A stretch of DNA of 46,003 nucleotides. Origin: CAYORM01 sp964406375. Its GTDB lineage: Bacteria > Pseudomonadota > Alphaproteobacteria > DSM-16000 > Inquilinaceae. Below, piece by piece: positions 1 through 8,059 of this stretch (position 1 is its first letter; each line of letters starts with the position of its first letter). Position numbers and translations under genes: made by a program. The stretch lies in assembly GCA_964406375.1 (NCBI GenBank), contig CAYORM010000020.1, positions 1-46,003 on the forward strand. Direction: 5' to 3'. The notes under the pieces were generated by a model. It was not told the DNA's origin. It saw nothing but the letters and a program-made list of their open reading frames with translations, and made no database searches.

Positions 1-1
1 C

Positions 2-1318
2 ATCATCGTCATGAACACGCCGTTCGGCAACTCGATCACCACGGCCGAGCACGCCATCGCGATGATGTTCGCGCTGGCCCGCCAGATCCCCGAGGCCAAC
101 GCATCGACCCATGCCGGCAAGTGGGAGAAGTCGCGCTTCATGGGCGTGGAGCTCTTCGGCAAGACGCTCGGCCTGATCGGCTGCGGCAATATCGGCTCGA
201 TTGTCGCCGACCGTGCCATCGGCCTGAAGATGAAGGTGATCGCCTATGATCCCTTCCTGTCGCCGGAGCGGGCGCTCGATCTCGGTGTCGAGAAGGTCGA
301 GCTCGAGGACCTGTTCGGGCGGTCGGACTTCATCACCCTGCACACACCGCTGACCGAGCAGACGCGGAACATCATCGATGCCGCGGCGATCGAGAAGATG
401 AAGACGGGCGTGCGCATCATCAACTGCGCCCGCGGCGGGCTGGTCGTCGAGGCGGATCTCGTGGCGGCGCTCAAATCCGGCAAGGTGGCGGGGGCGGCGC
501 TCGACGTCTTCCCGGTCGAGCCGGCGAAGGAGAGCCCGTTCTTCGGCCTGCCGAATGTCGTCTGCACGCCGCATCTCGGCGCCGCGACGACCGAGGCGCA
601 GGAGAATGTCGCCCTACAGGTGGCCGAGCAGATCTCCGACTTCCTGTTGAGCGGCGCGGTGACCAACGCGCTGAACAGCGCCTCGGTGACGGCGGAGGAG
701 GCTCCGAAGCTCCGCCCCTACCTGAACTTGGCCGAACAGCTCGGCAGCTTCGCCGGCCGGATGATCGAGGGCCGGCTGAAGGCGGTGAACATCACCTATG
801 AGGGCAACGCCTCGGCGATCAACACCAAGCCGGTGACGGCGGTGATCCTCGCCGGGTTGCTGCGGCCACTGCTCGACAGCGTCAACACCGTCTCGGCGCC
901 GATCATCGCCCGGGAATACGATGTCGACGTCACCGAGACCCGCCGGGAGACCTGCGACGACTACCACACGCTGGTGCGCGTGACCGCCACCTCGGACAGC
1001 GGGCGACTGACCATCGCGGGCTCGCTGTTCGGCGACAGCAAGACGCGCATCGTGCAGATCGAGGACATTCCGCTCGAGGCCGAGGTCGGCCAGCACATGC
1101 TGTTCGTCCGCAACGAGGACAAGCCGGGCCTGATCGGGCGGCTCGGGACCGTGCTCGGCGATGCCGGCATCAATATCGCGAACTTCAACCTCGGCCGGCG
1201 GCCGGAAGGCGGCTCGGCCCTGGCGTTGGTCTCGGTCGACGAGCCGGTGCCGGATTCGGTGGTCGCGACGGTGCGCAGCCTGCCAAGCGTCGTCGTCGCC
1301 AAGGCGATCAGCTTCTGA
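2..1318 (+). CDS. serA: D-3-phosphoglycerate dehydrogenase, 5'-truncated by window edge
   Basis: This enzyme oxidises 3-phosphoglycerate with NAD+ in the first step of serine synthesis in the cytosol. The frame is open from base 2, ahead of the first ATG at 11, and reads IIVMNTP, a mid-domain motif of SerA. The true start therefore lies outside the window, and roughly the first 90 residues of a protein of about 525 aa are missing. Visible parts are the NAD-binding Rossmann motif GCGNIG (near codon 60 of the visible part), the catalytic-site stretch NCARGG, the PHLGAAT segment with its catalytic His, an allosteric-substrate-binding intervening domain, and a C-terminal ACT domain beginning near MLFVRNEDKPG. 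The ACT domain marks the long, serine-responsive form. The gene converges on the methyltransferase gene with 30 bp between the stops. Confidence 0.96.
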   Translation: MIVMNTPFGNSITTAEHAIAMMFALARQIPEANASTHAGKWEKSRFMGVELFGKTLGLIGCGNIGSIVADRAIGLKMKVIAYDPFLSPERALDLGVEKVELEDLFGRSDFITLHTPLTEQTRNIIDAAAIEKMKTGVRIINCARGGLVVEADLVAALKSGKVAGAALDVFPVEPAKESPFFGLPNVVCTPHLGAATTEAQENVALQVAEQISDFLLSGAVTNALNSASVTAEEAPKLRPYLNLAEQLGSFAGRMIEGRLKAVNITYEGNASAINTKPVTAVILAGLLRPLLDSVNTVSAPIIAREYDVDVTETRRETCDDYHTLVRVTATSDSGRLTIAGSLFGDSKTRIVQIEDIPLEAEVGQHMLFVRNEDKPGLIGRLGTVLGDAGINIANFNLGRRPEGGSALALVSVDEPVPDSVVATVRSLPSVVVAKAISF

Positions 1319-1348
1319 GGCATCAGTTTTCGAGGGGGCGTGCCGGCG

Positions 1349-2101
1349 TCAGCCGGCGCGTCGCGCCGCGAAGCGCAGGCGGACGTAATCGGCGATCCAG
1401 CGCCCCGCCTCGTCGCAAAGGGCGGGGCGCAGCAGCTCGACCGCCTCGGCCAGCGCCTCCGCCCGCTCGCCGGCCGGCAGCCGCGTCAGGAACGGATCGG
1501 CAAAGGTGGTGAGCCAGCCGGTCATCCCGGTCGGCAGCGGCGTCGGTCGCGGGATGATCTCGACGCGCTCGACCGTGAAGCCGGCGCTCTCGAGCAGCCG
1601 CGTATAGGCCTCGGCGGTGGGGAAATACCAGGGCACCGCCGCAGCATCGGCGACGCCCCGGCGGCGCAGTACCGCAACGAGGGCGACGATGATCGCCGCG
1701 ACATTGCCATGGGCGCCGAACTCGCCGACGAAGCGGCCACCGGGCACCAGCGCCCGCGCCACCCCCTCGGCCACCGCCGCCGGCCGCGTCATCCAATGCA
1801 GCGCCGCGTTCGAGAAGACGGCGTCGAATGCCGCGTCGAAGGTGAGGGCGTGCCCGTCCATCAGCCGGACATCGAGGCCGCGGCCGCGCGCCGCCTCGAT
1901 GAGCTGCGGCGAGGCGTCGACGCCGAGAACCCGGGCGCCGGTAGCCGCCAGCTCGGCCGTCAGCGCGCCATCGCCGCAGCCGAGATCGAGGATCCGTTCC
2001 CCGGGCCGCGGATCCAGCCATTCCAGCACCGGCCGGCCGAGAACCGGCACGAAACCGGCATTGCCGGCGTATCGGGCGGCGTCCCATTGCTGGCTGGTCA
2101 T
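1349..2101 (-). CDS. Class I SAM-dependent methyltransferase, Tam-like
   Basis: A 250-aa protein carrying the class I methyltransferase motif I (ILDLGCGDG, near residue 40) and the acidic end of strand beta-2 (VLGVDAS), followed by a post-I FDAVFSNAALHW segment. The FSNAALHW stretch and overall length resemble trans-aconitate 2-methyltransferase and related small-molecule methyltransferases, but the substrate cannot be read from sequence. The start at 2101 (MTSQQW) is chosen because the typical N-terminus of the family begins there and a GGAG lies about 9 nt upstream; the frame stays open further upstream but that part looks non-coding. It converges on serA. Confidence 0.85.
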   Translation of the reverse strand: MTSQQWDAARYAGNAGFVPVLGRPVLEWLDPRPGERILDLGCGDGALTAELAATGARVLGVDASPQLIEAARGRGLDVRLMDGHALTFDAAFDAVFSNAALHWMTRPAAVAEGVARALVPGGRFVGEFGAHGNVAAIIVALVAVLRRRGVADAAAVPWYFPTAEAYTRLLESAGFTVERVEIIPRPTPLPTGMTGWLTTFADPFLTRLPAGERAEALAEAVELLRPALCDEAGRWIADYVRLRFAARRAG

Positions 2102-2226
2102 CGGCGGCTCTCCGGCTTCCTGCCGCCTGATGCTAGCGATGGCGGGCAGGGCGCGCGAGCCGAACATTGCCCGGTCCGCACGGGGACAATCCGCGTCGCC
2201 GGGTCCCTGGCGCGCCGCCTCCGCCG

Positions 2227-2487
2227 TCAGCGGGCGTTGGCGCCGGCGCCGAACGCATTGAAGGTGATCAGGGTCTGCGTGTCGCGGATATGGGGCAGGG
2301 CATGGATCTTCGTGTTGACGAAGCGCCCGACATCCGCATCGCCCGGCAGATAGCACTTCATCATCAGGTCGAAGGCGCCCGAGATGGAGTAGATCTCGGA
2401 CACCTCCTCGATCGCGTCGACGGCGCGCTCGGCGACCTCATAGGCGCGCCCCAGCTCGCATTTCACCATCACGAAGATCGGCCGCAT
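2227..2487 (-). CDS. Stand-alone Lrp/AsnC ligand-binding (RAM) domain protein
   Basis: An 86-aa protein that corresponds to the C-terminal effector-binding domain of Lrp/AsnC regulators without the N-terminal helix-turn-helix. It shows the alternating beta-alpha pattern of a ferredoxin-like RAM fold, with the typical segments AYEVAERA, IYSISGAFDLMMK and LPHIRDTQTLITF. Such free-standing domains occur in archaea and bacteria and are thought to bind amino acids, or to assemble with full-length Lrp proteins; the ligand here is unknown. It is transcribed away from the hydrolase gene at 2605 and lies 125 bp upstream of the methyltransferase on the same strand. No strong ribosome binding site is visible before the ATG. 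Confidence 0.85.
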   Translation of the reverse strand: MRPIFVMVKCELGRAYEVAERAVDAIEEVSEIYSISGAFDLMMKCYLPGDADVGRFVNTKIHALPHIRDTQTLITFNAFGAGANAR

Positions 2488-2604
2488 CGGGTGATGTCCC
2501 CAGCCTGTCAGCGTTGATGCCGCGTATCCCGGCGGCGCGATCCTAGACCATCCCCCGGGCCCGGCCTACAGTCGCGCCGCTTTTGCCGCGACAAGGGACC
2601 CCGC

Positions 2605-3681
2605 ATGTCCGACGAGATTGTCGAGGAGCGCGTCGGCGCCGTCATGGTGCTGACGCTGAACCGTCCCCGCGCCCTCAACGCGCTGAGCCATGCGATGTGC
2701 ACGGCGCTGCACGCCGCCTACGCGCGGGCCGAGGCGGATGACGCGATCCGTGCCGTCGTGCTGAAGAGCGCGAGCGACCGGGCCTTCTGCTCGGGCGGTG
2801 ATGTGCGCGCGGTGCAGCAGCGCGGGCCAGTCCGGGCGCCGGACGGTCAGGCCGATCCGAGCCGTGCCTTCTTCGCGGCCGAGTACCGGATGAACCATGC
2901 GCTGCACCATCTGACGAAACCTCATATCGCACTGATTGACGGCATCGTGATGGGCGGCGGCGCCGGCATTTCGGTGCATGGCTCGCATCGGGTGGTCAGC
3001 GAGCGGGCGCTGTTCGCCATGCCGGAATGCGCCATCGGCCTGTTCCCGGATGTCGGCGGCGGCTGGTTTTTGCCGCGTTGCCCGGGTGAGACCGGGACAT
3101 GGTTGGGGTTGACCGGCGCCCGCATAGGCGGGGCCGACATGCTGGCCCTCGGCCTGGCGACCCATGGCGTGCCGTCCGAGCGGTTGGCGGCGCTCTGCGA
3201 GGCGCTGCTCGCGGCCGATTGGCAGGCAGGGCCCGCAGAGGCGGTGGCCGATGACGTGATCGGCGGCTTCACGGGACCGGTCGGCGAGGAGGGCATCACC
3301 GCCCGCCGGGCGGTGATCGACCGTTGCTTCTCCGGCGATACGGTCGAGGCGATTCTCGACGCCGTCGATGCCGATCTCGATCCGACGGCGGTCGCGGCCG
3401 GCGCCGCGATGCGAGGCGGCTCGCCGACCAGCCTGCGGCTCACCCTCGCCCAGCTGCGTCAGGGGCGGACCATGCCCTATGACGCGGTTGCCCGGATGGA
3501 ATACCGCATGGTCTGCCGGGTGCTGCGCGGCCACGACTTCTTCGAGGGCGTGCGCGCCGCTCTGGTCGACAAGGACCGGCAGCCGCGCTGGCAGCCCGCC
3601 GGTCTCGCCGAGATACCCGAGGCCGCGATCGCCCCTTATTTCGCACCGCTGCCGGCGGAGGCCGAGCTCGATCTCGGCTGA
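2605..3681 (+). CDS. 3-hydroxyisobutyryl-CoA hydrolase (enoyl-CoA hydratase/isomerase family)
   Basis: A crotonase-fold protein of 358 aa. The oxyanion-hole motifs AFCSGGDVR (near residue 60) and GIVMGGGAGISVHG (near 115) and the FAMPECAIGLFPDVGGG stretch are those of 3-hydroxyisobutyryl-CoA hydrolase and not of short enoyl-CoA hydratases. The C-terminal FFEGVRAALVDKDRQPRW block is also typical of that subfamily. The enzyme would release free 3-hydroxyisobutyrate in valine degradation. The start is supported by AAGGGA about 7 nt upstream. No other valine catabolism gene is adjacent. A short G+C hairpin follows the stop, and the helicase gene converges on it 38 bp away. Confidence 0.9.
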   Translation: MSDEIVEERVGAVMVLTLNRPRALNALSHAMCTALHAAYARAEADDAIRAVVLKSASDRAFCSGGDVRAVQQRGPVRAPDGQADPSRAFFAAEYRMNHALHHLTKPHIALIDGIVMGGGAGISVHGSHRVVSERALFAMPECAIGLFPDVGGGWFLPRCPGETGTWLGLTGARIGGADMLALGLATHGVPSERLAALCEALLAADWQAGPAEAVADDVIGGFTGPVGEEGITARRAVIDRCFSGDTVEAILDAVDADLDPTAVAAGAAMRGGSPTSLRLTLAQLRQGRTMPYDAVARMEYRMVCRVLRGHDFFEGVRAALVDKDRQPRWQPAGLAEIPEAAIAPYFAPLPAEAELDLG

Positions 3682-3685
3682 GCCC

Positions 3686-3701
3686 GCGCCGGCCGCGGCG
3701 C
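3686..3701. terminator. Possible convergent hairpin
   Basis: The 38-bp gap between two convergent stops holds a perfect 6-bp stem, GCGCCG and CGGCGC, with loop GCCG. There is only a short TTC after it and no real U-tract, so an intrinsic terminator is a weak inference. Confidence 0.3.
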
Positions 3702-3719
3702 TTCAGGGATCAGCGGCGA

Positions 3720-5204
3720 TCAGCGATGGGCCGGGCCCCGGGAAGGACGCCGGCCGGCATCACGATGCCCGGCGTCGCCGCGGCCTGCCTCGGCCGGGCG
3801 CATCCAGGACAGCCCCGACATGTCGCGCCCGTCGCCAGCGCCGGCACGGGGCCGCGGCGCATCAGTGCGACGACGCGGCTCTCCGCCTGCGCCGCCATGG
3901 CCCGGCGCGGCACGCTCCGCTGCCTGACGCGGCGGCTGGCCCTGGCGTTGCGCCTGCGGGCGCCCGCCCTGGCGACGGCCATTCGCTGCGGCACGCTCGG
4001 CATGCGGCCTGTCGCCATGCGGGCGGTGGGGCCGTTCGGGACGCGAGGGCGGCTGCGCCGGGCCTGCCATCGCCGGCGCCGAGCGGCGGTCGACGACCGG
4101 GATCGACTGGCGGATCAGCCGCTCGATGTCGCGCAGATAGGCCCGCTCCTCGTGATCGCAGAGGGAGATCGCGATCCCCTCCGCGCCGGCGCGGGCCGTC
4201 CGGCCGATGCGGTGGACGTAGCTCTCCGGGACGTTCGGCAGCTCGTAATTCACCACATGCGTCACCGCGTCGACGTCGATGCCGCGGGCGGCGATGTCGG
4301 TGGCGACCAGCGCGCGGACCCGGCCTTCCTTGAAGGCCGCCAATGCCCGCTCGCGCTGGTTCTGGTTCTTGTTGCCGTGGATCGCAGCCGCGGCGATCCC
4401 GGCCGCCTCGAGATGACGGGTGACCTTGTCCGCGCCATGCTTGGTGCGGGTGAAGACCAGGGTGCGGGCGAGCGCCGGATCGGCGAAGAGCTCGGCCAGA
4501 ACCGCGCGCTTGCCGGCACTCTCGACCAGAATGACCTGCTGGGACACCCGCTCGGCGGTCGAGGCAACCGGCGTCACCGCGACCTCGGCCGGATCCGTGA
4601 GCAGTTCGCCCGCCAGCGCCTTGATCGCCTTCGGCATGGTCGCCGAGAAGAAGAGGTTCTGCCGCTTGGCCGGCAGCGTCGCGACGATCCGGCGGATCGG
4701 CACGAGGAAGCCGAGATCGAGCATCTGGTCGGCTTCGTCGAGCACCAGCACCTCGGTCGAGCCGAGGATCACATTGCCGCTGGCGATGTGATCGAGCAGC
4801 CGTCCCGGCGTCGCCACCAGGATATCGACACCGTTGGAGAGAGCACGGATCTGCGGCGCGTGTCCGACACCGCCGAAGACGGTGGCGACGCCGAAGCCGA
4901 GGTTGCGCCCGTAGCTGCGGAAGCCTTCGGCGATCTGGGTGGCGAGCTCGCGAGTCGGGCTGAGCACCAGCGCACGGCAGGAACGCCGCGCCGGCCGCCG
5001 GCGGTTGGCCTCGAGACGGTGGAGGATGGGCAGGGCGAAGGCGGCGGTCTTGCCGGTTCCCGTCTGAGCGATGCCCAGCAGGTCGCGCCCTTCCAGCACC
5101 CGCGGGATGGCCTGGGCCTGGATCGGGGTGGGGGTCGCATAGCCTTCGGTCTCGAGCGCCTGCAGGAGAGCGGGCGCGAGGCCGAGGTCGGAGAAAAGGG
5201 TCAA
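3720..5204 (-). CDS. rhlE: DEAD-box ATP-dependent RNA helicase, RhlE-like
   Basis: A 494-aa superfamily 2 helicase that would unwind RNA duplexes during ribosome assembly or mRNA turnover. The Q motif (TPTPIQAQAIP), motif I (AQTGTGKT), Ia (PTRELA), Ib (TPGR), II (DEAD), III (SAT), V (ARGIDV) and VI (HRIGRTARAG) are all present in order within the first 380 residues. The last 120 or so residues are a basic, low-complexity tail rich in Arg, Pro, Gln and Gly, typical of RhlE-type proteins and probably RNA-binding. The start is a TTG at 5204 preceded by GGAAAG; it places MTLFSDLGL where the family begins. The exact subfamily (RhlE versus other DEAD proteins) is less certain than the helicase assignment. 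Confidence 0.93.
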   Translation of the reverse strand: MTLFSDLGLAPALLQALETEGYATPTPIQAQAIPRVLEGRDLLGIAQTGTGKTAAFALPILHRLEANRRRPARRSCRALVLSPTRELATQIAEGFRSYGRNLGFGVATVFGGVGHAPQIRALSNGVDILVATPGRLLDHIASGNVILGSTEVLVLDEADQMLDLGFLVPIRRIVATLPAKRQNLFFSATMPKAIKALAGELLTDPAEVAVTPVASTAERVSQQVILVESAGKRAVLAELFADPALARTLVFTRTKHGADKVTRHLEAAGIAAAAIHGNKNQNQRERALAAFKEGRVRALVATDIAARGIDVDAVTHVVNYELPNVPESYVHRIGRTARAGAEGIAISLCDHEERAYLRDIERLIRQSIPVVDRRSAPAMAGPAQPPSRPERPHRPHGDRPHAERAAANGRRQGGRPQAQRQGQPPRQAAERAAPGHGGAGGEPRRRTDAPRPRAGAGDGRDMSGLSWMRPAEAGRGDAGHRDAGRRPSRGPAHR

Positions 5205-5391
5205 GAAGTGATCTTTCCGGATGGCGCCGGGCGCCGGCTTGCGGGCCGGATCGGTCAGTCGCGCGGCGGTCGATCGAAAACCCCGCGTGAACCGGGCCGT
5301 CGAAACATCTCTCGTGTCCGGCGCTCGACAGCGGGGATCACGATCCCCTCACGCGGCTGGAGCACCGATGGCCGCGTCATGCGGTGACCGG

Positions 5392-5420
5392 AACATCGGT
5401 TGCTGCGCTGCACAAGTCAA
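5392..5420 (-). promoter_or_regulatory. Putative promoter for the DEAD-box helicase
   Basis: On the minus strand TTGACT (5415-5420) is followed after 17 bp by GATGTT (5392-5397). The -35 is good and the -10 is weak. It would give a 5' leader of roughly 180 nt before the TTG start, which is an inference from spacing only. Confidence 0.33.
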
Positions 5421-5447
5421 GGGGAATGGCGTGGCAACGCGGTGGGA

Positions 5448-5777
5448 TCAGTCGCCCGGTCTCATTTCCCGCCGCAGATGGGCGATCACCTCGGCCAAAG
5501 AGCGGCTGCGTTTCAGCCGTCTGTCCCCCTCGAACAGCACATAATCCCAGCTCCTCGCCCCGGCGATCTTGGCGATGCCGTAGAGCGGCCGGTCCGCCGC
5601 GTGGCGGAAGACGCTGAACATCGCGAGACCCGAGAGATGGTCGATGGCGTAGTCGCGCCATTCGCCGCGGGCGACGAACTCGGAATAAAGGCTCAAAAGC
5701 AGCGAGAGCTCGGTGCGGTTGAAGAAGACCTGCCCGCGGGGGCGGCGGAAATCGGACAGTCGGAGCAGCTGGCCCAT
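5448..5777 (-). CDS. DUF2794 family protein
   Basis: A 109-aa protein matching the alphaproteobacterial DUF2794 family, recognised from FFNRTELSLLLSLYS near the N-terminus, EWRDYAIDHL in the middle, and the FSVFRHAADRPLYGIAK block. No function is established for this family. The start at 5777 (MGQLLRLSDFRRP) fits the usual length and N-terminus; an in-frame ATG at 5849 would add 24 polar residues that do not resemble the family, and neither start has a clear ribosome binding site. It is divergent from the yfgM-like gene. Confidence 0.8.
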   Translation of the reverse strand: MGQLLRLSDFRRPRGQVFFNRTELSLLLSLYSEFVARGEWRDYAIDHLSGLAMFSVFRHAADRPLYGIAKIAGARSWDYVLFEGDRRLKRSRSLAEVIAHLRREMRPGD

Positions 5778-6010
5778 GCGTCGACAATGCCCGCGATCTT
5801 CGGTCGGCAACCGATCGTCGGATGATTCGTTCCCCCCGTCCACCCGCACGGCCGCTGCGCCCGGCCAGCCGGGCGAGGGCGTCAGGCGGATGTCGGCAGC
5901 CGCACCCCGGGTGCGGGGCGATTGCCTCTCCCTTGGCGATCGTCTACGTACGTCGAAACCCGGGCGCCGGCAGGCGCCGTCGTCAGAGATCGTGCGAGCC
6001 GGACGCGTCG

Positions 6011-6643
6011 ATGGCCGATATTTTCCGCGAAGTCGACGAAGCCCTGCGCGAGGATCGCGTCAGGGCGATCTGGGCGCGCTATGGCCGCCTCATCATCGCG
6101 GTCGCCGTGCTGATCGTGCTGGCGAGTGCCGCCTGGGTGGTCTGGCGCAACTGGACACAGGCGGCCGAGGCCGAAGGGGCCGCGGCGATCGAGATGGCGC
6201 GCGGCTCGGGCGATCCGGCAGCGCTGGCCGCGGCGGTCGAGGCGGCCGGCAATGCCGATCAGGCGGCGCTGGCCCGCTTCTATCTGGCCGCCGAGGCGGC
6301 TGAGTCGGGTGACCGCGCGGCTGCGGTGTCGACCTATCGCACAATCGCGACCGACGGCTCGGTCTCCGGCGTCTTCCGCGATCTGGCGCGGCTGCTGGCG
6401 GTGCTGCACGAGGTCGACAGCGGCGATCCCGGCCAGCTCGCGGCCGAGATCGAACCGCTGGCCGCCGATGGTGCGCCGTGGCGTTTTTCGGCACGCGAGG
6501 TGCAGGGGCTGCTGGCGCTGCGCCGTGGTGACGAGGCGGCGGCGCGCGCGATCTTCACGGCGCTGGCCGAGAGCGTGGAGGCTCCCCCGGGTGTCCGCGA
6601 CCGGGCCTACGAGGTTCTCGGCGGACTAGGCGAACAGGAGTAG
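6011..6643 (+). CDS. YfgM-like tetratricopeptide-repeat membrane protein
   Basis: A 210-aa protein with an N-terminal cytoplasmic segment (MADIFREVDEALREDR), one transmembrane helix at about residues 27-45 (LIIAVAVLIVLASAAWVVW), and an alanine-rich helical periplasmic region that fits TPR-type repeats. This matches the YfgM/TPR_21 family, which in E. coli associates with the SecYEG translocon and periplasmic chaperones. It lies directly before bamB (2 bp gap) and then der, the same order as yfgM-bamB-der in many proteobacteria, which supports the call. Start chosen at 6011 because the family begins there; longer in-frame reading upstream is arginine-rich and looks non-coding. Confidence 0.87.
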   Translation: MADIFREVDEALREDRVRAIWARYGRLIIAVAVLIVLASAAWVVWRNWTQAAEAEGAAAIEMARGSGDPAALAAAVEAAGNADQAALARFYLAAEAAESGDRAAAVSTYRTIATDGSVSGVFRDLARLLAVLHEVDSGDPGQLAAEIEPLAADGAPWRFSAREVQGLLALRRGDEAAARAIFTALAESVEAPPGVRDRAYEVLGGLGEQE

Positions 6644-6645
6644 AG

Positions 6646-7989
6646 ATGCGGCGTCCATCCCGTACCCGAGCGCACTCCAAGATCGCCGTTGCCGCCCTTC
6701 TGTCCGGGCTCTTGTCCGGCTGCGGTGTCGGCGACTGGTTCGGCCCGGGCGAGGACCCGCCGCTTCCCGGCATCCGCGAACCGGTGCTGACCCGCGCCTC
6801 AGACCTCGCCTTCGCGTCGGATCCGACGGCGTTCTCCATCTCGGTCGGCGCCGAGCGGATGAATGCCGATTGGGCCAATCAGGGCGGCAGTCCCAGCCAT
6901 GTCAACGGCGCGCTGAGCCTGCGGATACCCTTCGAGCGCGTCTGGAGCACCTCGGTCGGCACCGGTTCGGGCGGGGCACGCTTCCTGATCAACCAGCCCG
7001 TCTATGCGGGCGGCGTGATCTATGTCGCCGATGCCGGCGGCCGCGTCTCGGCGATCGACGGCCGGACGGGTGAGCGCTATTGGCGGGTGGTCGTCGCCGA
7101 TCCCCAGGAGGACAGCACGCCGGTCGGCGGCGGCGTCGCGGTGGGTGAGGGGCTCGTCTACGCGACAACCGGCTTCGGCGAAGTCCTGGCGCTCGATCCC
7201 GCCAATGGCGGCATGGTGTGGTCGGCGCGGGCCTCCGGCCCGGTGCGGGCGGCGCCGACGGTGGCGCAGGGCCGCGTGGTCGTCGTCACCGCTGACGGCA
7301 AGACCGACGTGTTCGACGCCCGCACCGGCGCCAAGGCATGGGACCACCAGGGGATCACCGAGCGGTCGGCGCTGCTGGCCGGCGCCAGCCCGGCGGTGTC
7401 GGCCGGTGTCGTCATCTCGCCCTATGCCTCGGGCGAGTTCTACGCCCTGCGCATCGAGAACGGCCGCACGATCTGGGCCGACAGCCTGTCGCCGACCATG
7501 GCATCGGGTGCGATGTCGGCGCTGCCGGTCATCGCCGGCATGCCGATCGTCGACAACGACCTCGTCGTCGCCATCAGCAATGGCGGGCGCATGGCCGGCG
7601 TCGACATGCGCTCGGGCGCGCGGGTGTGGGAGCAGCCGATCGGCGGCCGGCAGATGCCGTGGCTCGCCGGTGACACCATCTTCGTCGTGTCGAACGACGG
7701 TCTTCTGGCGGCTCTCGCCCGCAATTCGGGCCAGGTAAAATGGACGACGCAGCTCGAGCAGTACGTCTATCCCGAGGAGCGCGAGGGTCGGATCACCTGG
7801 ACGGGTCCGGTGCTCGCCGGCGGTTCGCTGATCCTGGCGAGCGACGTCGGGCAGGGGGTCATCGTCTCGCCGCAGACGGGCGAGATCACCGGCCGTTTCG
7901 AGACTCAGCCGACCCTCGTCTCGCCGGTGGTCGCCGACGGCACCCTCTTCATCCTGGGCAAGGACGGCACGCTCGTCGCCTACCGGTGA
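6646..7989 (+). CDS. bamB: Outer membrane protein assembly factor BamB (lipoprotein)
   Basis: A 447-aa PQQ-type beta-propeller lipoprotein, the BamB subunit of the BAM complex that folds beta-barrels into the outer membrane. The N-terminus is a type II signal with lipobox LLSGC, the lipidated Cys being residue 26. Propeller blades are recognisable from repeated tryptophan/glycine docking motifs such as DGRTGERYWR, DPANGGMVWSA, DARTGAKAWDHQG, MRSGARVWEQ and NSGQVKWTTQ. It follows the yfgM-like gene by 2 bp and precedes der, so the three are likely one operon. A 15-bp tandem duplication covers its stop codon. Confidence 0.95.
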   Translation: MRRPSRTRAHSKIAVAALLSGLLSGCGVGDWFGPGEDPPLPGIREPVLTRASDLAFASDPTAFSISVGAERMNADWANQGGSPSHVNGALSLRIPFERVWSTSVGTGSGGARFLINQPVYAGGVIYVADAGGRVSAIDGRTGERYWRVVVADPQEDSTPVGGGVAVGEGLVYATTGFGEVLALDPANGGMVWSARASGPVRAAPTVAQGRVVVVTADGKTDVFDARTGAKAWDHQGITERSALLAGASPAVSAGVVISPYASGEFYALRIENGRTIWADSLSPTMASGAMSALPVIAGMPIVDNDLVVAISNGGRMAGVDMRSGARVWEQPIGGRQMPWLAGDTIFVVSNDGLLAALARNSGQVKWTTQLEQYVYPEEREGRITWTGPVLAGGSLILASDVGQGVIVSPQTGEITGRFETQPTLVSPVVADGTLFILGKDGTLVAYR

Positions 7990-8008
7990 CGGGTGTACCG
8001 GTGACCGG
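7981..8008 (+). repeat. 15-bp tandem duplication across the bamB stop
   Basis: TACCGGTGAC[CG]GG occurs at 7981-7993 and again at 7996-8008 with a 15-bp period. The first copy contains the bamB stop codon TGA at 7987-7989. It looks like a small recent duplication. Confidence 0.7.
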
Positions 8009-8059
8009 CGTGCGGGCGCGTCCTGCCCCCGTCGGCGACACGGTCGCCGGCACTGCGCC

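Noticed and set aside
1342..1357. GCCGGC-GTCA-GCCGGC palindrome at the serA/methyltransferase convergence
   Set aside because: No T-run on either side, and it extends into the methyltransferase stop; not called as a terminator.
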